The notes under the pieces: generated by a model
Databases searched by the model: none
Told to the model about the DNA's origin: nothing
The model's input: the letters and a program-made list of their open reading frames with translations, nothing else
Position numbers and translations under genes: made by a program
Shown here: positions 34,010-46,600 of the stretch, one piece after another
Layout of the letters: every line of letters begins with the position of its first letter
Numbering within the stretch: the first letter of the stretch is position 1
DNA from: Onchidella celtica
Lineage: Eukaryota > Mollusca > Gastropoda > Systellommatophora > Onchidiidae
Assembly: GCA_963931925.1 (NCBI GenBank)
Contig: OZ007572.1
Location: forward strand, 27,449,691 to 27,513,690
Length of the DNA: 64,000 nucleotides
Direction of reading: 5' to 3'

Positions 34010-34226
34010 GAGCTATCAACCAGCATGTGTTATGTCTAATTCTTACCATTGCTTTTGAATGCATGTAGATATCCAAGACACAGGGTGTGTGTGCCTTTAT
34101 AGCCCAATAAATCTATTCATATGGCCGGGTTGAATTTATTGGAATTATTTGAATTTTCATCAAACTTACAGTTTTACTCGATTTGGCCATTTTGGACAAA
34201 CAGCCTGGTTGCCAACACTCGGTATT
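34010..34226. repeat. Diverged dispersed repeat, copy A
   Basis: Shares an ordered series of blocks with 35461-35699: TGTGTTATGTCTAATTCT, GTAGATATCCAA, ATTTGAATTTTCAT, CATTTTGGACA and GTTGCCAACACTCG. Identity is moderate with several indels. No coding potential is seen in either copy. Confidence 0.65.
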
Positions 34227-34860
34227 ATATTGACAGTCGATTATCAAGCGTGAGGAGGTGAAAAGAAGAAAAAAAGGGATAAGGGGTCAATTGGTGTTCT
34301 TGGAGTACCTCTAATGAACATAGGTGTGGGGAAATTACATATGAACTGCGAGTTGTTTTAATACATGTGCCAATAACGATGGCTCAGAACGGGAAAAGCA
34401 AAATCAGTGAAGTTTTTCCTGTGCTATGTGTTTATTTTTGTCTTGCAGTCACAGCTCTCATAGAATAACGAAATGGTAGCGTATAATGAACTTTATAACT
34501 CAGATTAAACCACCGCAGCCCAGAGTTAGCAAATGTCATGTATAAGTGATTCCATGAACTCGGCCTACTATGTTAGGGCACAATAGTAAGTGATCTGGCC
34601 TTTGAACTCTCCTCTCCCGGCAGTCTTCTTGCACACACCGGCTTCCTTCTTTTATTTTATGCTTGTCTTATTTACTTGTCTTCCTCCCCAGCTTCCTTTT
34701 GACCTTTTGTCTAGCACTGTCAGGGTACATCTGCAGCTGTTGCATCACTATCAGGATTCTTCATTCCTATAACGTTACCGAAACATGTTAGACCTATTGA
34801 GGCTGGAGAGGTGGAAGTCTGAACATCACACAACCATGCATTACTTCAGACGGGGCCAAT

Positions 34861-34896
<36 letters not shown>

Positions 34897-35460
34897 CTTT
34901 TTTAAAATTTTTATTCTTCTTTGTTTGTATGTATTGAAGTGGGTCAGCAGCTGTTTGTGTGTTTATATGTCAAGGTAGAGAAGTGTACACATATGTGTCT
35001 GCATGCTGGGGTTCATGAATGGGATGTTTGGCCGTGTTCAAATGTTTGGACACTGATAAGACGTGAATGAATTGTACAAAGTATTAAGTTCAAGTACTTT
35101 TGGAGATGGGGCCGACGTTCCTATTCAGATCCTAAGGAGACACTACTGACGCATTCAGAAGTCTTGTCTTATCTAGAGAAGGCGTCTTGTGTGGCAGTCC
35201 TGGATGTGCGATTATGACAGCCTGGAGAATTCGGCTGGTGTGCCGCTTTGAACATTTTGCAGCAAGGATTTCAAGCTTGTATCATCATACAGCAAATAGC
35301 CTTGGTGGCGGAAAAGAAGAAGGAAGGGGAATAGGAGATCATAGCGACCGCGTGCATTTAAGAAGTTTAAGCAACGTACACAATACTGATGAAAGAAATG
35401 AAGAGGGGTTTCATCAGCCTCGGAGAAAGTATAGTGTGTGAAGAACGCATATTTGAAGGT
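34227..35460. other. Non-coding DNA between the two diverged repeat copies
   Basis: No gene recognised. A perfect (GA)13 tract occupies 34866-34891. Confidence 0.5.
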
Positions 35461-35699
35461 TGTCAAGCAGAATGTGTTATGTCTAATTCTATTCATTGCT
35501 TTCAACTGCCAGTAGATGTCCAATTCAGAAGATATGTGACTTTATTTCATAAGCCAATGAAACGATTCATGTGACCGTGTTGAAGTTATTGCAATTCTTT
35601 GAATTTTTCATTAAGGTTACAGATTTCTTATTTGTTTTTCTCAATTTGACTATTTTGGACATAAAACCTTCATTTCTAGTTGCCAACCCTCGCTATCTG
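35461..35699. repeat. Diverged dispersed repeat, copy B
   Basis: Partner of 34010-34226 in the same orientation, about 1.45 kb apart. It is either an old local duplication or two copies of one interspersed family. Confidence 0.65.
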
Positions 35700-36139
35700 C
35701 ATAGGTCCGTGTCCATAAAAACGGTAACGAAGTGGAGACTTTCTCAAAACGTCAATGCATTTTTAATGGTTATTTCACCAAGAACCGTGGAATTTGATAT
35801 ATCATCTGTTTTTCCATGCGCCGAGATTATAAATGGGGTTAGGTTTTATGCATGTATTTAATGAGAATCTCATTGCAAAATGAGCAAACCTATGCCATAA
35901 GCAAGAGCCTTATCTTCAGTTTCTCTGAAACCAAAGTTCACTTGCACTTCGATAGAGAGAAATAAATTTGATTCATTTATATAATTTATACTAGTTTGGT
36001 GTTGCACGGCCGAACTTCGGTGTATGGAATGGAGACAAAATTAGAGACATTGAATCTTCACGTTCGTCTATCAATTTGCTCCATGATCACATGAATAATC
36101 GAAGCCCTACACGTGAGAATTGCTCTTTCGGTTCATATA

Positions 36140-36213
<74 letters not shown>

Positions 36214-37526
36214 AGAGAGAGAGAGAGAGAGAGTAAGAGAGAGAGAGAGGGTGGTGGCGGTGGCGGAAAAACATGTCATTTGTCGGTATTTATACTTTTA
36301 TGTCAGGAAGAAGATCACTGAGTATTTGCCGCGGTGTATTTAGATTATTGCGTGGATCTGAATGCTTGGTAAGCAGCGTCATTTCACTAGTAATGATTGC
36401 AGTTTGTTTACTGTTCACGATGTTTCCAGTAATATTGTAAGTGCATCTGTCCTAAAAGTAGATCAAATTAGTTCATCGGACATGGCATATTGATGGCAGA
36501 TTGCTACTTTCCCAAACCATAAAGCCCAAACCCGCAACAAGTGGAACAGCCATCTTGGTCCAGTCACACGATGGTCAATCGATGCAGTTAACTACCCCGA
36601 GTGCTTTTCAAGCCGTGATTTATTACGTATTGCGCTATCAGAAATCCTATTAGTGACGACCTTTGCATCATAGCCCCGAAAGGCAGCTGTAGAGGACCTA
36701 TGCTGTTACCATGAGGGGAGGGGGAAAAAATCGATCAGCTCCTCATGACAGATTGCTTTCAGCAGGCTGGAGAGATGGGGTGACGAACACATTAGGGGAG
36801 ACCAGGGAGCTCGTTATACCGAGGGGGTTGGGGAAGGTGTGATAGGTGATGGTAGTTACAAGGACGCAGGTAACACTGTTCCTGCAGTTTTTCCCATCTC
36901 ACAAAAGCACTGTAAATGACTGCATTAATGAGTCTTTTGTTTTTAACCCTCGGTACTCACCAAACCAGAATGCAGGCGCGGACTTGGACGTCGTTAGAAC
37001 CAGAGGCGTCCGGGGAAAGATGAAAGTACTTTTAAGAAAAAACAACAAAGAACTGTGGGCAACAATCATCGCACTTACAAAATTTTCGAGACAACTCATC
37101 TGTTTTTGTTGTTGTTTTTTTTAAATTTTATTTTGTCCTCCTGTTGGAACTGATTTAGGTGAATCTATTAAAACAAAAACTTCAATCTGCCTATGGTGTC
37201 AGATATGGAGAGTCGGCCCCATGGCATTTTTTTTCTTTCAAAATCTTCAGAAATTCGTTTGTACCAACTAACATTCATATTTTTTAGTCGTTTGAAGATT
37301 CCCCGGGGAAGTCTTACAGGTTGTTTGACCAGGTTTTTTTTTTGGTTTGTTTTCCCTGCGTTTGATGCAAAGATCCGCTGATTGGTGAACATCTTTTTTT
37401 TTTCTTTAAATGTGTTACACTTTCCGTCCATCTTGTCAGCCATGGAATTTTTTCCACAAATTCACCTACACTCAACTGAGGGCTGAAAGCTAGCCCAAAG
37501 AGAGAACAAAAAAACCGTGGGAGGTG
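35700..37526. other. Non-coding DNA with a long GA tract
   Basis: No gene recognised. It contains the GA microsatellite listed separately and several T runs near 37330 and 37391. Confidence 0.5.
36149..36250. repeat. (GA)n microsatellite
   Basis: About 100 bp of GA repeats with two GTAAGA interruptions, followed by a short GGTGGC-rich block. Confidence 0.95.
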
Positions 37527-37577
37527 CAAAGTGGCCGTTATGGTGCCGACACGCCGTTAAACTCAAACTCAGACTCT
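37527..37577. repeat. Dispersed repeat tail, copy 2
   Basis: Partner of 30813-30880: AAAGTGGCCGTTATGGTG followed by CGCCGTTAAACTCAAACTC. Confidence 0.45.
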
Positions 37578-38761
37578 AGACTTTCGACAAATTTGATGCT
37601 CATTATGTTGCAACCACGGTCTGAGGAAGCCTTGTCTGTCTCGAAGCTGCTGCAGGAGTTTCTATATTTCAAGTATCTCCTTCCATGAAATCTCTATAAT
37701 GTGAGGTAAATTGTAAGCGACAGATGGTGCTGACTGTCCGATAGAATTAGAAAGAGATCCCCTTTGCATTTGCCAGAAACTCATGGGGTTCTTGTGGTGC
37801 AAGACAGGCTTTGTTGATTTGAGTGTAAGCAGTTTGTTGTTATTCCATCAGTTGGAAACATTGCATCATATGAACAACACAATTGGTGCTGAGAGAAATA
37901 TATTAAAAAGAAAAGAGTATAATGGCGCAGTGGGCATAATGGTTCATAATGGAATTGGGATCTGCAACAGAGTTAGGGCCACAGAACAAGTGTGGGCAGA
38001 ATTATCATTTATTCCTTCTTTCATTAGCATTGGAAAAACGGTTGCTCCGTCGTGGGATTTTTGTCTTCTGTGACGCTGAAAAACGTGTTATAGGACCCGG
38101 TTATTGGCCAGTTCATACCACGATGGTCTGAAGTGTAATAAGAAACCCGACTTTCCATATAGTGGTAACTGGATGGGAGAAGAGGAGGGGGAGGATGGCA
38201 GAAGTATCGACTTACAAACACGAATCGTGGCATTAAGTACTTGATTGATTGGTCGTAAATGAGTCATTGGCAATGCACGTTTCCGATGAACAACAGCGTG
38301 AGGTTTCCTGTCTGCACGTGTGGTGTGGTTATGAAAAGATTCATAACTGGGAGCTGATTGCAGAGTTGAAAAGATTGGGAGGGGAGGGGGGTTGGGGGGG
38401 GGGGGTGATGAAGAGTGATTATTACCTTGATTTGTTGTGCAGCCGTGTGATTGTGTGTGTGTGTGTATGGGCGTGTATGTGGAACAGTTTTTTGGGGGTA
38501 GGAGAGAAAGAGAAAGAGCGCATACTAGCGTGAGAGCTTGTGCGTTTTTAATGCTGAGATGATGCTACGGTTGTTGCAAAGGCACCATTTCTTTGTTGTC
38601 TGTCTGTGCTGTGAATGTTGCTGCACGTCCCATCATGGGAATGAATATATTTTCAAAATGAACTACACCATTTTACATTTAGTATTAAGTATACATTAAG
38701 TGTCCATTGATATTCCTGAGAAAGAAAGATGAGGAAGACGGAAGGTGAAAAGAAAAGAATG

Positions 38762-38764
<3 letters not shown>

Positions 38765-38806
<42 letters not shown>
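38765..38806. repeat. (GA)21 microsatellite
   Basis: Perfect GA repeat. Confidence 0.95.
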
Positions 38807-38809
<3 letters not shown>

Positions 38810-39703
38810 GTCTGAAGTATATCAGGACTGTATTGTTATTATCTCTTTCTGACAGACAGCTGTGGTAGGAGGTGACTTGCAAGTTGTCAGACTGAAGTGT
38901 AGGTAAGTAGAGACGTTTGCGTCAAACATAAAAAAAATTAAAAATACAATACCATGCATTTCACATCGTCCCTAGGAGTGGACGTCCTTAAACTTAATTT
39001 TCTCCCAAGGAATGTCATGTCCATCCCTATGCTGCTTTAGGTGCACAAACATAAAATGGATTGTCTTAGGAATGATCGTTATCCTGAATTGCAATTTACA
39101 TTGAGACATTTGGATCTGTCCCAATTAATTCGTTTGAGTGCACTTTTACTTGTTAAATCACAAAATAATATGTTGGTAACATGAATAAATACCGATTATT
39201 CGAATAGCCATGCATTTCAGTCAGTCTTCCTGTCTAGCGCGTCGGCGTTACAGGACTCCGGGTGCCCATTAAACCCTGGCTGATTTTGCAATTTCTCCAT
39301 TGTGTCAACTTTCAGACACAAAAAATGACACCAGTATCGATTGTCGGTTGGCATTCTCAGATTTAAGCTTAAACTGGTTGTCTCTGAATATGATCTGAAC
39401 AAGTGGCTACATTATACGTTGAGTTGCCAGTTTCCGTTGACAGACACATTGCCGGCCGACAAAGGAAGAGAATATCATCTCAAAATTTTTCTTGGATAAG
39501 TTTTCATAGCGAGCGCGAGTTTTTTTTTTCTCTGGCGGTTGACCTTTCCAGACCTGTCTGTCCCAAGCATAGATATTGCACTGTTTGTGGTCTTTACGGC
39601 CTCCTGGTTGTAATTATACTATAATATCTTTCTGCCCTGATTATTAAAATGTACTTCTTTTGTCTGTTTTTTTATATTATTATCGGCTGCGTGCCCGTTG
39701 GTT

Positions 39704-39770
39704 TCTCTCTCTCACTCTCTCTCTCTCCCTCTCTCTTCTCTCTCTCTCTTCTCTCTCTCTCTCTCCCTCC
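39704..39770. repeat. (CT)n-rich tract
   Basis: Interrupted CT microsatellite. Confidence 0.85.
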
Positions 39771-42700
39771 TGAATTTCTCCCAATGTTTTTTTTTTTTGT
39801 TTGTTTTCAGTACTTGTCTATTTGTCTCTAGCCTTCTTCCTAACTTCCTGGCTCGTTGATGCATATCTCATTATCTGTAATCTTTCTTTCTCTCATTCTC
39901 GCTCCTCTTATTCACAGACTCGTTCTGTGATAAGCTACATTCGGTTTGTAAGGGATGGCTCTGCCTTGTCAAAGCTATGAAGTCGCGCTTGCCATCACCA
40001 TGGTGTTAGGATCAGAAACTCATTGCTTAGTATTATGGTAGGGATAAATCTGTTGCATTTGGCATAAAATACTCTGTGTGCGGCATCGATCCGATGCAAT
40101 GTGCCTATTTGGCTCAAGTAAAATTCTTACTGACACTGACAAAAATACACCTGACAGGTCTTCCGATCCATTTAACTTCGTGAAAAGTGCTTAAGTGCAA
40201 TGGCTTCTGTAGTCCCTCTGGCGGCTCATGAGAATGACGTAAAAGTCCTCCTAAGGACGTATCTAGTGTTGATGGCGTCCGGGGTAAAAAAAACAAACAA
40301 ACCGCCCCTTCTCTTGAAAACCGTGTATATGATAATGCTGGTAAATTCTTAATATGGGAATATTTGATGCAAATTTGTGTACAGGCCACATGCCCAACTA
40401 TCTCTTGAACTCCTGAATTAAACTATGGAATCTTTCTATAGTTGAAGGTGTGATCGCCATTTGAAAACCCTGCAACAGAGTTAAAGCAACTAACCATTAT
40501 GTGGTCATTATTGCAAAGTACATCCAGTGTTATTGCCCGGGGTAATATTTGAGCGCTGGTTGCCTTAGCTGCATTACCGTTAAGTTAAACCAATTCATAA
40601 GTCCATTACGAAATCATTGGCTTCTTTCGAGGAGTACCATAAATTGTGTTCCAGTGTCTAGTTTCAGATTCAAGCAATTCAAGTCCTTATAAATATAATG
40701 TTATCTTGACACCGGAAATAACCTGAAAGCCCCGTCTCTCTCTTCCCCCCCCCCCCCCCCAAACAATGGAAACTGCCGTTTGATGGCAAAACACCGTAAA
40801 GGCCAATGGCAAAACCTAACAGGAAACGAACAAAACATTTCGCTTTATTCTTTTTCAATTTCCATTTTGTAATATTCAAAAGAAACTACATGTATTAGTC
40901 GTACAAAATAATAACCTGGATAAGAAGATGCAGTATATTTCATTCTGTAAAATAATGTTAAAACTTGAATTTTACCTAGTTTGACATAATTATACTGCAC
41001 TTTTCCGTAACACGACAGAATATTATAATAAGTGTCTTTTGTGGAGTTAGTGTTTTTCATCAACCCTGCCCCCGTGTAGATCTTGTAAATTCCTAGGCTG
41101 TGTTTTCTATCTGTGCGTAGTAGAGAGACCATTATTTTATCGTTGATCTCTTTATTACCTTTGTACGCCGTTTGAAGTGGAGCTAGACACTCTGTCGTGG
41201 TGGATCTCGGATAGCCTCCAGATGGCCAGCCATTCTGTCCCACTGACCTAGTTATTTTCAGTCAGTCATGTCTTTTCCTGGCCAGTGTACCTTCTTCTAT
41301 CCTCACTGACCGAGTTGCTTTCTGTTGTTTCTTTCTTTCTGTCTTGTTTTTCCATCTTTCTCTGATCCTCTCTACTGCCTATGTTCATTTACTTGAAATC
41401 TCTCTCTTGTTCAGTTTTTTGTTAAGTTTCGCGAACCATTTTTTGTTGTTTTGTTTTGTTTTTCGTCCTATTTCAACCTCTTCTTTTCTATCTCCTCCTC
41501 CCACGCCCCGCTGTGATTTATTTTTTTTTGTTGTCTTTGAGTACTGTCTATCTCTTTCGTCTCCCTTTTCTATCATTTCTTTCTTTGTTTTGTGTGATCT
41601 CAGATTCACTTTTGTTCCCCACTACCTTCTTCCCGTTTTCATGTCTTTTTTGTGACACCCTCTGTTATCCATTCTTTCTTCCCCCCCCCCCCCAGCCATC
41701 TGGAATACTCCATTAACTTTCATTGCACCCCCCCACCCCTCTCACACACACACACACACACAAATTAATTCCCTGCATTTGTCTTCTTTGATTTTCTTTT
41801 GACATACGCATCGCCGCCATTAATTATTTCCATAATTTGAGTCTTTGTCCATGGCCACAGACATTGTTTTGCATGGAGAGTACAGACAGGTCCTGCATGT
41901 TTTATTGCTGATATGTGAGCCTGTTGGACAAGCAGGCGCTTCACGGCGTTTCAAATAAAGTAAATGTCGTAAACGCAGATCACCATCAAGGGGGCACGGC
42001 CAGCTTGGTATGTATAATGTAGGTCTTAACTCCACGTAAAAAAGATCTTATGACTGAGAAACTGATTCTGGTCTGAATTGTCACGGATAGCTAAATTTGA
42101 AAGTGGGTTTGAATCAAGACGGTATAATAACCCCGCATGATTGAGATGGAGAGAGTGTGTGCGTCTCTGTCTGTTTCAGACACCCACAGAAAAGGAGCAT
42201 TGCATGTCTAGCTGCCGTGTACGTCTGACTATGATAAAAACATGAAAGTAATAACTGACTTTCTAACGTTATATGCTCGACTGCATGGAGAAACACCTAT
42301 TGAAAAGGCCTATTTCTGACAAACAGTCAGCAGTATAATAATCGTCTTCTTAAACTTTTATGTTTCCAATTAAGTATACATGTACGCAGCAATGGATCTT
42401 GTGGGATTCATTCCAACCTACGAACTACTGAATACGATGTATTTCAGAGGTTTGAGGATGAGAGTAAATTAACTTTGGAGATGTGTGTGAGTGGGAGCAT
42501 GATGAATAAAATTAATCTTATGTTGATTCTGTTTCTAATTTTAGTTCAGTGCCTTAGAGCACATCATTTTTTGTGTGGATTTGAGGGCTATACAAGCTAA
42601 TCAAAACATGTTACATTGCATCATCCTGTGCGGACGACATTAAAATTTGTCCGGGTTTTGCTGTGTAAGATCTTTAATAAAAAAAAGAATAACAACAAAA

Positions 42701-43545
42701 CTTTCACCACCTCAGACTTCCAGTTGAGACAGTATGTTATGTCTAACGTCGGAGAACCTTTCTGATGAACGATCGGTAGTCATTTCTTCTTGGCTTTGTA
42801 ATACTAAAACGTCTTGGTCATATTTTCCGACATTTATTTCAGAATGGAAACTTCCTCAGGGGTGCATTTCTGTGTTTGTGAGGACATGACTGTCAGCATT
42901 TTGCTGTGCTAGGTCGGAAAAAAAACAACACACACACTCAAAAAACCAAAAACGAACGCCTTCAGATTGCCAGTGGTCGATTATATTGTAAGTCTGAGCC
43001 GGCCCGAGTGGACAGCTTGATTATCAAGACTATTATCCCGAATGGCATTGCCTTCCGTCTGTCTGCAGCCCCAAATCTTCAGAAGTGGGGGGGGGGGGGA
43101 TGGGACAGGCAAAAATTACTCATACAGGGACACAAATGGCCAGCAAAGGCAGAACTAGCCGTACTTCAAAGCAAAATGGCCGGCTAAACAAGACCAAATC
43201 ACGTAATAGGGCTTAATTTACTTTGCTTCTCCGGGCCCGGTTCGATGGCCTTGTTCTGAGCTGAAGTTTGGCCATGTTTGTCAGGGCTATGTAGTTAGTT
43301 GGGAATCAGTCCTCCAGCAAGAATCCCATCAAGCTGCACCGTTCGGCGACTGTTCAAATCGCATTTTCATCCTACTTTACACGCAGGATGGTCCTCGAAC
43401 ATTCATTGGTATAAATGCGGTTGGTCCTGTTAGCTCTCGTACCGGATTAGTCCAATCTGAGTACCCTCTCCAGGCCTCATTTATTTTCATTTCTCTCGCA
43501 GCTTTCGGAAATACGTTCAGATTTTATCATTCGTTGCTTCTGTCT

Positions 43546-43632
43546 GTCCGTCTGTCCATCTGTCCGTCCGTCTGTTTGTCTGTCTGTCTGTCTGTGTGCT
43601 GTCTGTGTGCTGTCTGTGTGTTGTCTGTCTGT
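43546..43632. repeat. (GTCT)/(GTCC) tetranucleotide repeat
   Basis: Imperfect GTCT/GTCC units followed by repeated GTGTGCTGTCT-like decamers at about 43593-43630. Confidence 0.9.
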
Positions 43633-46600
43633 CTCTTTATCGAATGGACCCTCTTGACACTTCTGGTTCTCCTATAATTGGTTTTGTCGCGAGACAGGAG
43701 ACAGTATCAGAATTTTTAAATATTAGAAAATTGATGCAATTTTCAAGTTGGATGTTAGGGAGAGGAGACAGGGCTGCTCAAATGGCCATGTTATGGTAAA
43801 CATAGGAATTTTATTCATATGATTTGATTCCGTCTGTAAAAAAAAAAAATCAATTATCACGATGTGTCTGGAATGAAGAAAAATGGGAAGAGGAAGGGGT
43901 GGAAAGACAATAGAAACATGAAAGGTAAACCACCTGCATCCATTTTTGTCCAAAATGCATGCCCAAAATGTTATGATAACAACCACAGACGGTTTGGTAC
44001 CCGGTGGACACTAACTTGATCCTTATCCAAAAGTCGTTGACTTTCTCCCGCAAGCCACGTTTTAGCAACCGCAACTGTCTCGGTGAGAATGTACGGCATT
44101 TCTTGCAACCGTAGTTGTTGGAAGATTTCAGGGTTTTGAGGGAAATGGAAAAAGAAAGGGAGAATTGCTCTGCATTCAGTGCACTATTTACCATTGAAGT
44201 ATTTCTAAGCCACATTCCCTTTCCAGGCTTTCGACTGTTTCGTTGCAGTACGTCATCATCTACTGTGCAAGTAAGCAATGATAAATGAGTACGCAGAGGG
44301 CGGGTATTGCATGTCCCTTGCCCAGTCTTTAACCGGTGTAAATGTGTCTGTTTGAATTAACGAATGGTGAGGTGTAAAATGTATCTGTGGTGATTGAACT
44401 GAAGAATAATGCCTCTTCAATCTCCATTTTTTGAAGGACTTTGTCTTTCAGGAGAAATCTAAGATTAAAGATCATGGGTTGGCTCAGTGTTTACTGCAAC
44501 TATCGTTTATTGCTAAAGTGGTGTAAATAAAATCACTTGTTAAGACAGTCGATTTGGGCGACAGGGTTGGGGGAGAAAGGCTCCAGTCAGGGAGAATGGG
44601 AAGGAAGCCGGATACCAACCAGAACTACACCACCCCCCCCCCTCCAACGCGTGCAATGGGGAGATAAGCCGAAACATGCCTGGAAGTCGCACGAACGCCC
44701 CTCAGGACGTCGGGTATAAGGCAGCAAGAGTCTGGGCAGGTTTGGGAGGAGGGGGGTCTATAAATTCTCATCTGGGTACAGCTGCGGCTACTCACGTTTG
44801 AACTTTGGGGGCCGAGGTCGTGCCGAAAAAGGACACTCATCGTCCGCTGACCTCCAGGCTGTACTAAGATCTTGATCTGCTTGGCGCTTTGGTGTTCCTG
44901 AAATATGTAAACATGTGCACCTCGTGTTGTGAGCATGTGGGCATTAGCAAGGTCGTTTTCACTGCGTGAGGGGACCAGTTTCCTTTAGAACTGATCTCTG
45001 TTGCATTCAACCGAATGTCATAAACGTGTCCAGCTTGAGAAACAAGGTTCGCGATTCCGTCAACATTTCCGTCTTTAAAAAAAAAACCGCACAAAACTTC
45101 AGAATCTGGGGTCGTGCTATTGTGTCCCTCAGCATTTATTTTAGTGAAAATCAGTTATCCGTGCTAAAACCCACAGAATCGTGCGCGCATTTTGATTATA
45201 TCCATATACTCACTCACTCACTCACTGATTGTCGGACAATATTTATTTTGCTCCTGGGACTCACTCCGTTATTCTATCTTTGACTTGCGTCATTTAGGTC
45301 TCCTTCGCCCCTTTGCTTGTGTGTGGATGAGCTTGTGTGTGTGCGGGCGATTGTGTGTATACGTGTTTAGATGTCCTTGCATTCATGTGAATTGATTCCA
45401 TTAATCGTGCCGCTGCCCAACTTTGGTCAGGCCAGTTTGATCAGCGCATTATTCGCCCCATATTTTCCCCCCCTTCCTGAGGTCCAAGCCTGACACACGT
45501 GCAAACACAAGCATTGTTTTCTCACAATGCGTCCATTCAGTCCGCCCAATGAACTGCCCCCGAGTTGATAATGCACTCGGACACTGAAACAAGAGGAACG
45601 CCCGAGTCGGCTGGAGTTAGCTCCAAGTGCAAACACATCGTCTCCCTCAGGGGTCCGTATCGTCCTGGGAATGTTTGAGTCCCTCTCGGTTCATGCTGAT
45701 TTATTTGAGAGGGGCGAGTGATAAAAGAAGGCTAAATACAGCGACTGTTTTTGGTAAAAGCGGGCTATGTCTTATAGTATCTAGTAAGACCGTTTTGCTT
45801 TAGCTCAGTTCGTTGTGTGAATGGCCAGGTATTTGGCCCCTCGCTGTACATTATTCCTCGCGTGTTGGCTGCGACCTCAAACGACAGTCCATCAAATTCA
45901 GTGACCGCTTGCTTCATTGAAAAAAAAGAGTTTGTATTTCAGGATGTCAAGTCCTTGTTTTTTTAAAGCCATCTCGGCGTCGAAACTATCACAAATATCG
46001 CAAAGTATTGGATGCCCCCAGTTCACGTTGGTTTAGCAGAAAACTTAATCGCTGTACGCGAAAGTTACCTTACCATCAACTCATTTCCAATCTGTGTGAG
46101 TAACGTGGATGATAGAATAATCACGACAATTCAGTGACGTCAGATTTGGCCAGAAACGAAGGGTACTCGTGTTTGTTTTTTTTCTTTTTGGCCTCGGAGA
46201 TGGAAAGTCTGTGGCGAAAGGGGTCCTTTTTTATGGTGACTGCGAAATTGTCATTAATGTTGATCATGAATTTTGAATGCGACGAGAAATCATTAAAATG
46301 ATAATTTACTTATGCGTATTATTTCACTCTCGGGATTTATTTTGGTTATGCAGAAAATCCAGTGTCGGTTGAGAATTAGTATCGGTGGACAGAGGATGAC
46401 TGTGAAAAATATGAAAAGTTGCCTCCATCAAGGATGTCCAGAAGTTCACCAAGCACAAATTATGAAGATGCAGAAATGGAAACCTGGCGATTTGACCCTC
46501 TGTGTTTGCAGTATTTGGTGAAATGGAGGACTCGTTATGATGGTCTATTGGACCTCCGTATCCGATCACTTACAGACATAATTTGTAGTTCAGTTTGCAT

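Larger units (their letters stand above)
37578..43545. other. Non-coding DNA with simple repeats
   Basis: No gene recognised. Low-complexity items are G runs (38394-38405, 43087-43099), C runs (40745-40760, 41681-41693), a (GA)n tract (38765-38806), a CT-rich tract (39704-39770) and a short (CA)n tract near 41743-41761. Confidence 0.5.

Noticed and set aside
43320..43390. tRNA-like TGTTCAAATCGC as a Pol III B box
   Set aside because: No A box or arm pairing at the right distance. Too weak to list as a feature.
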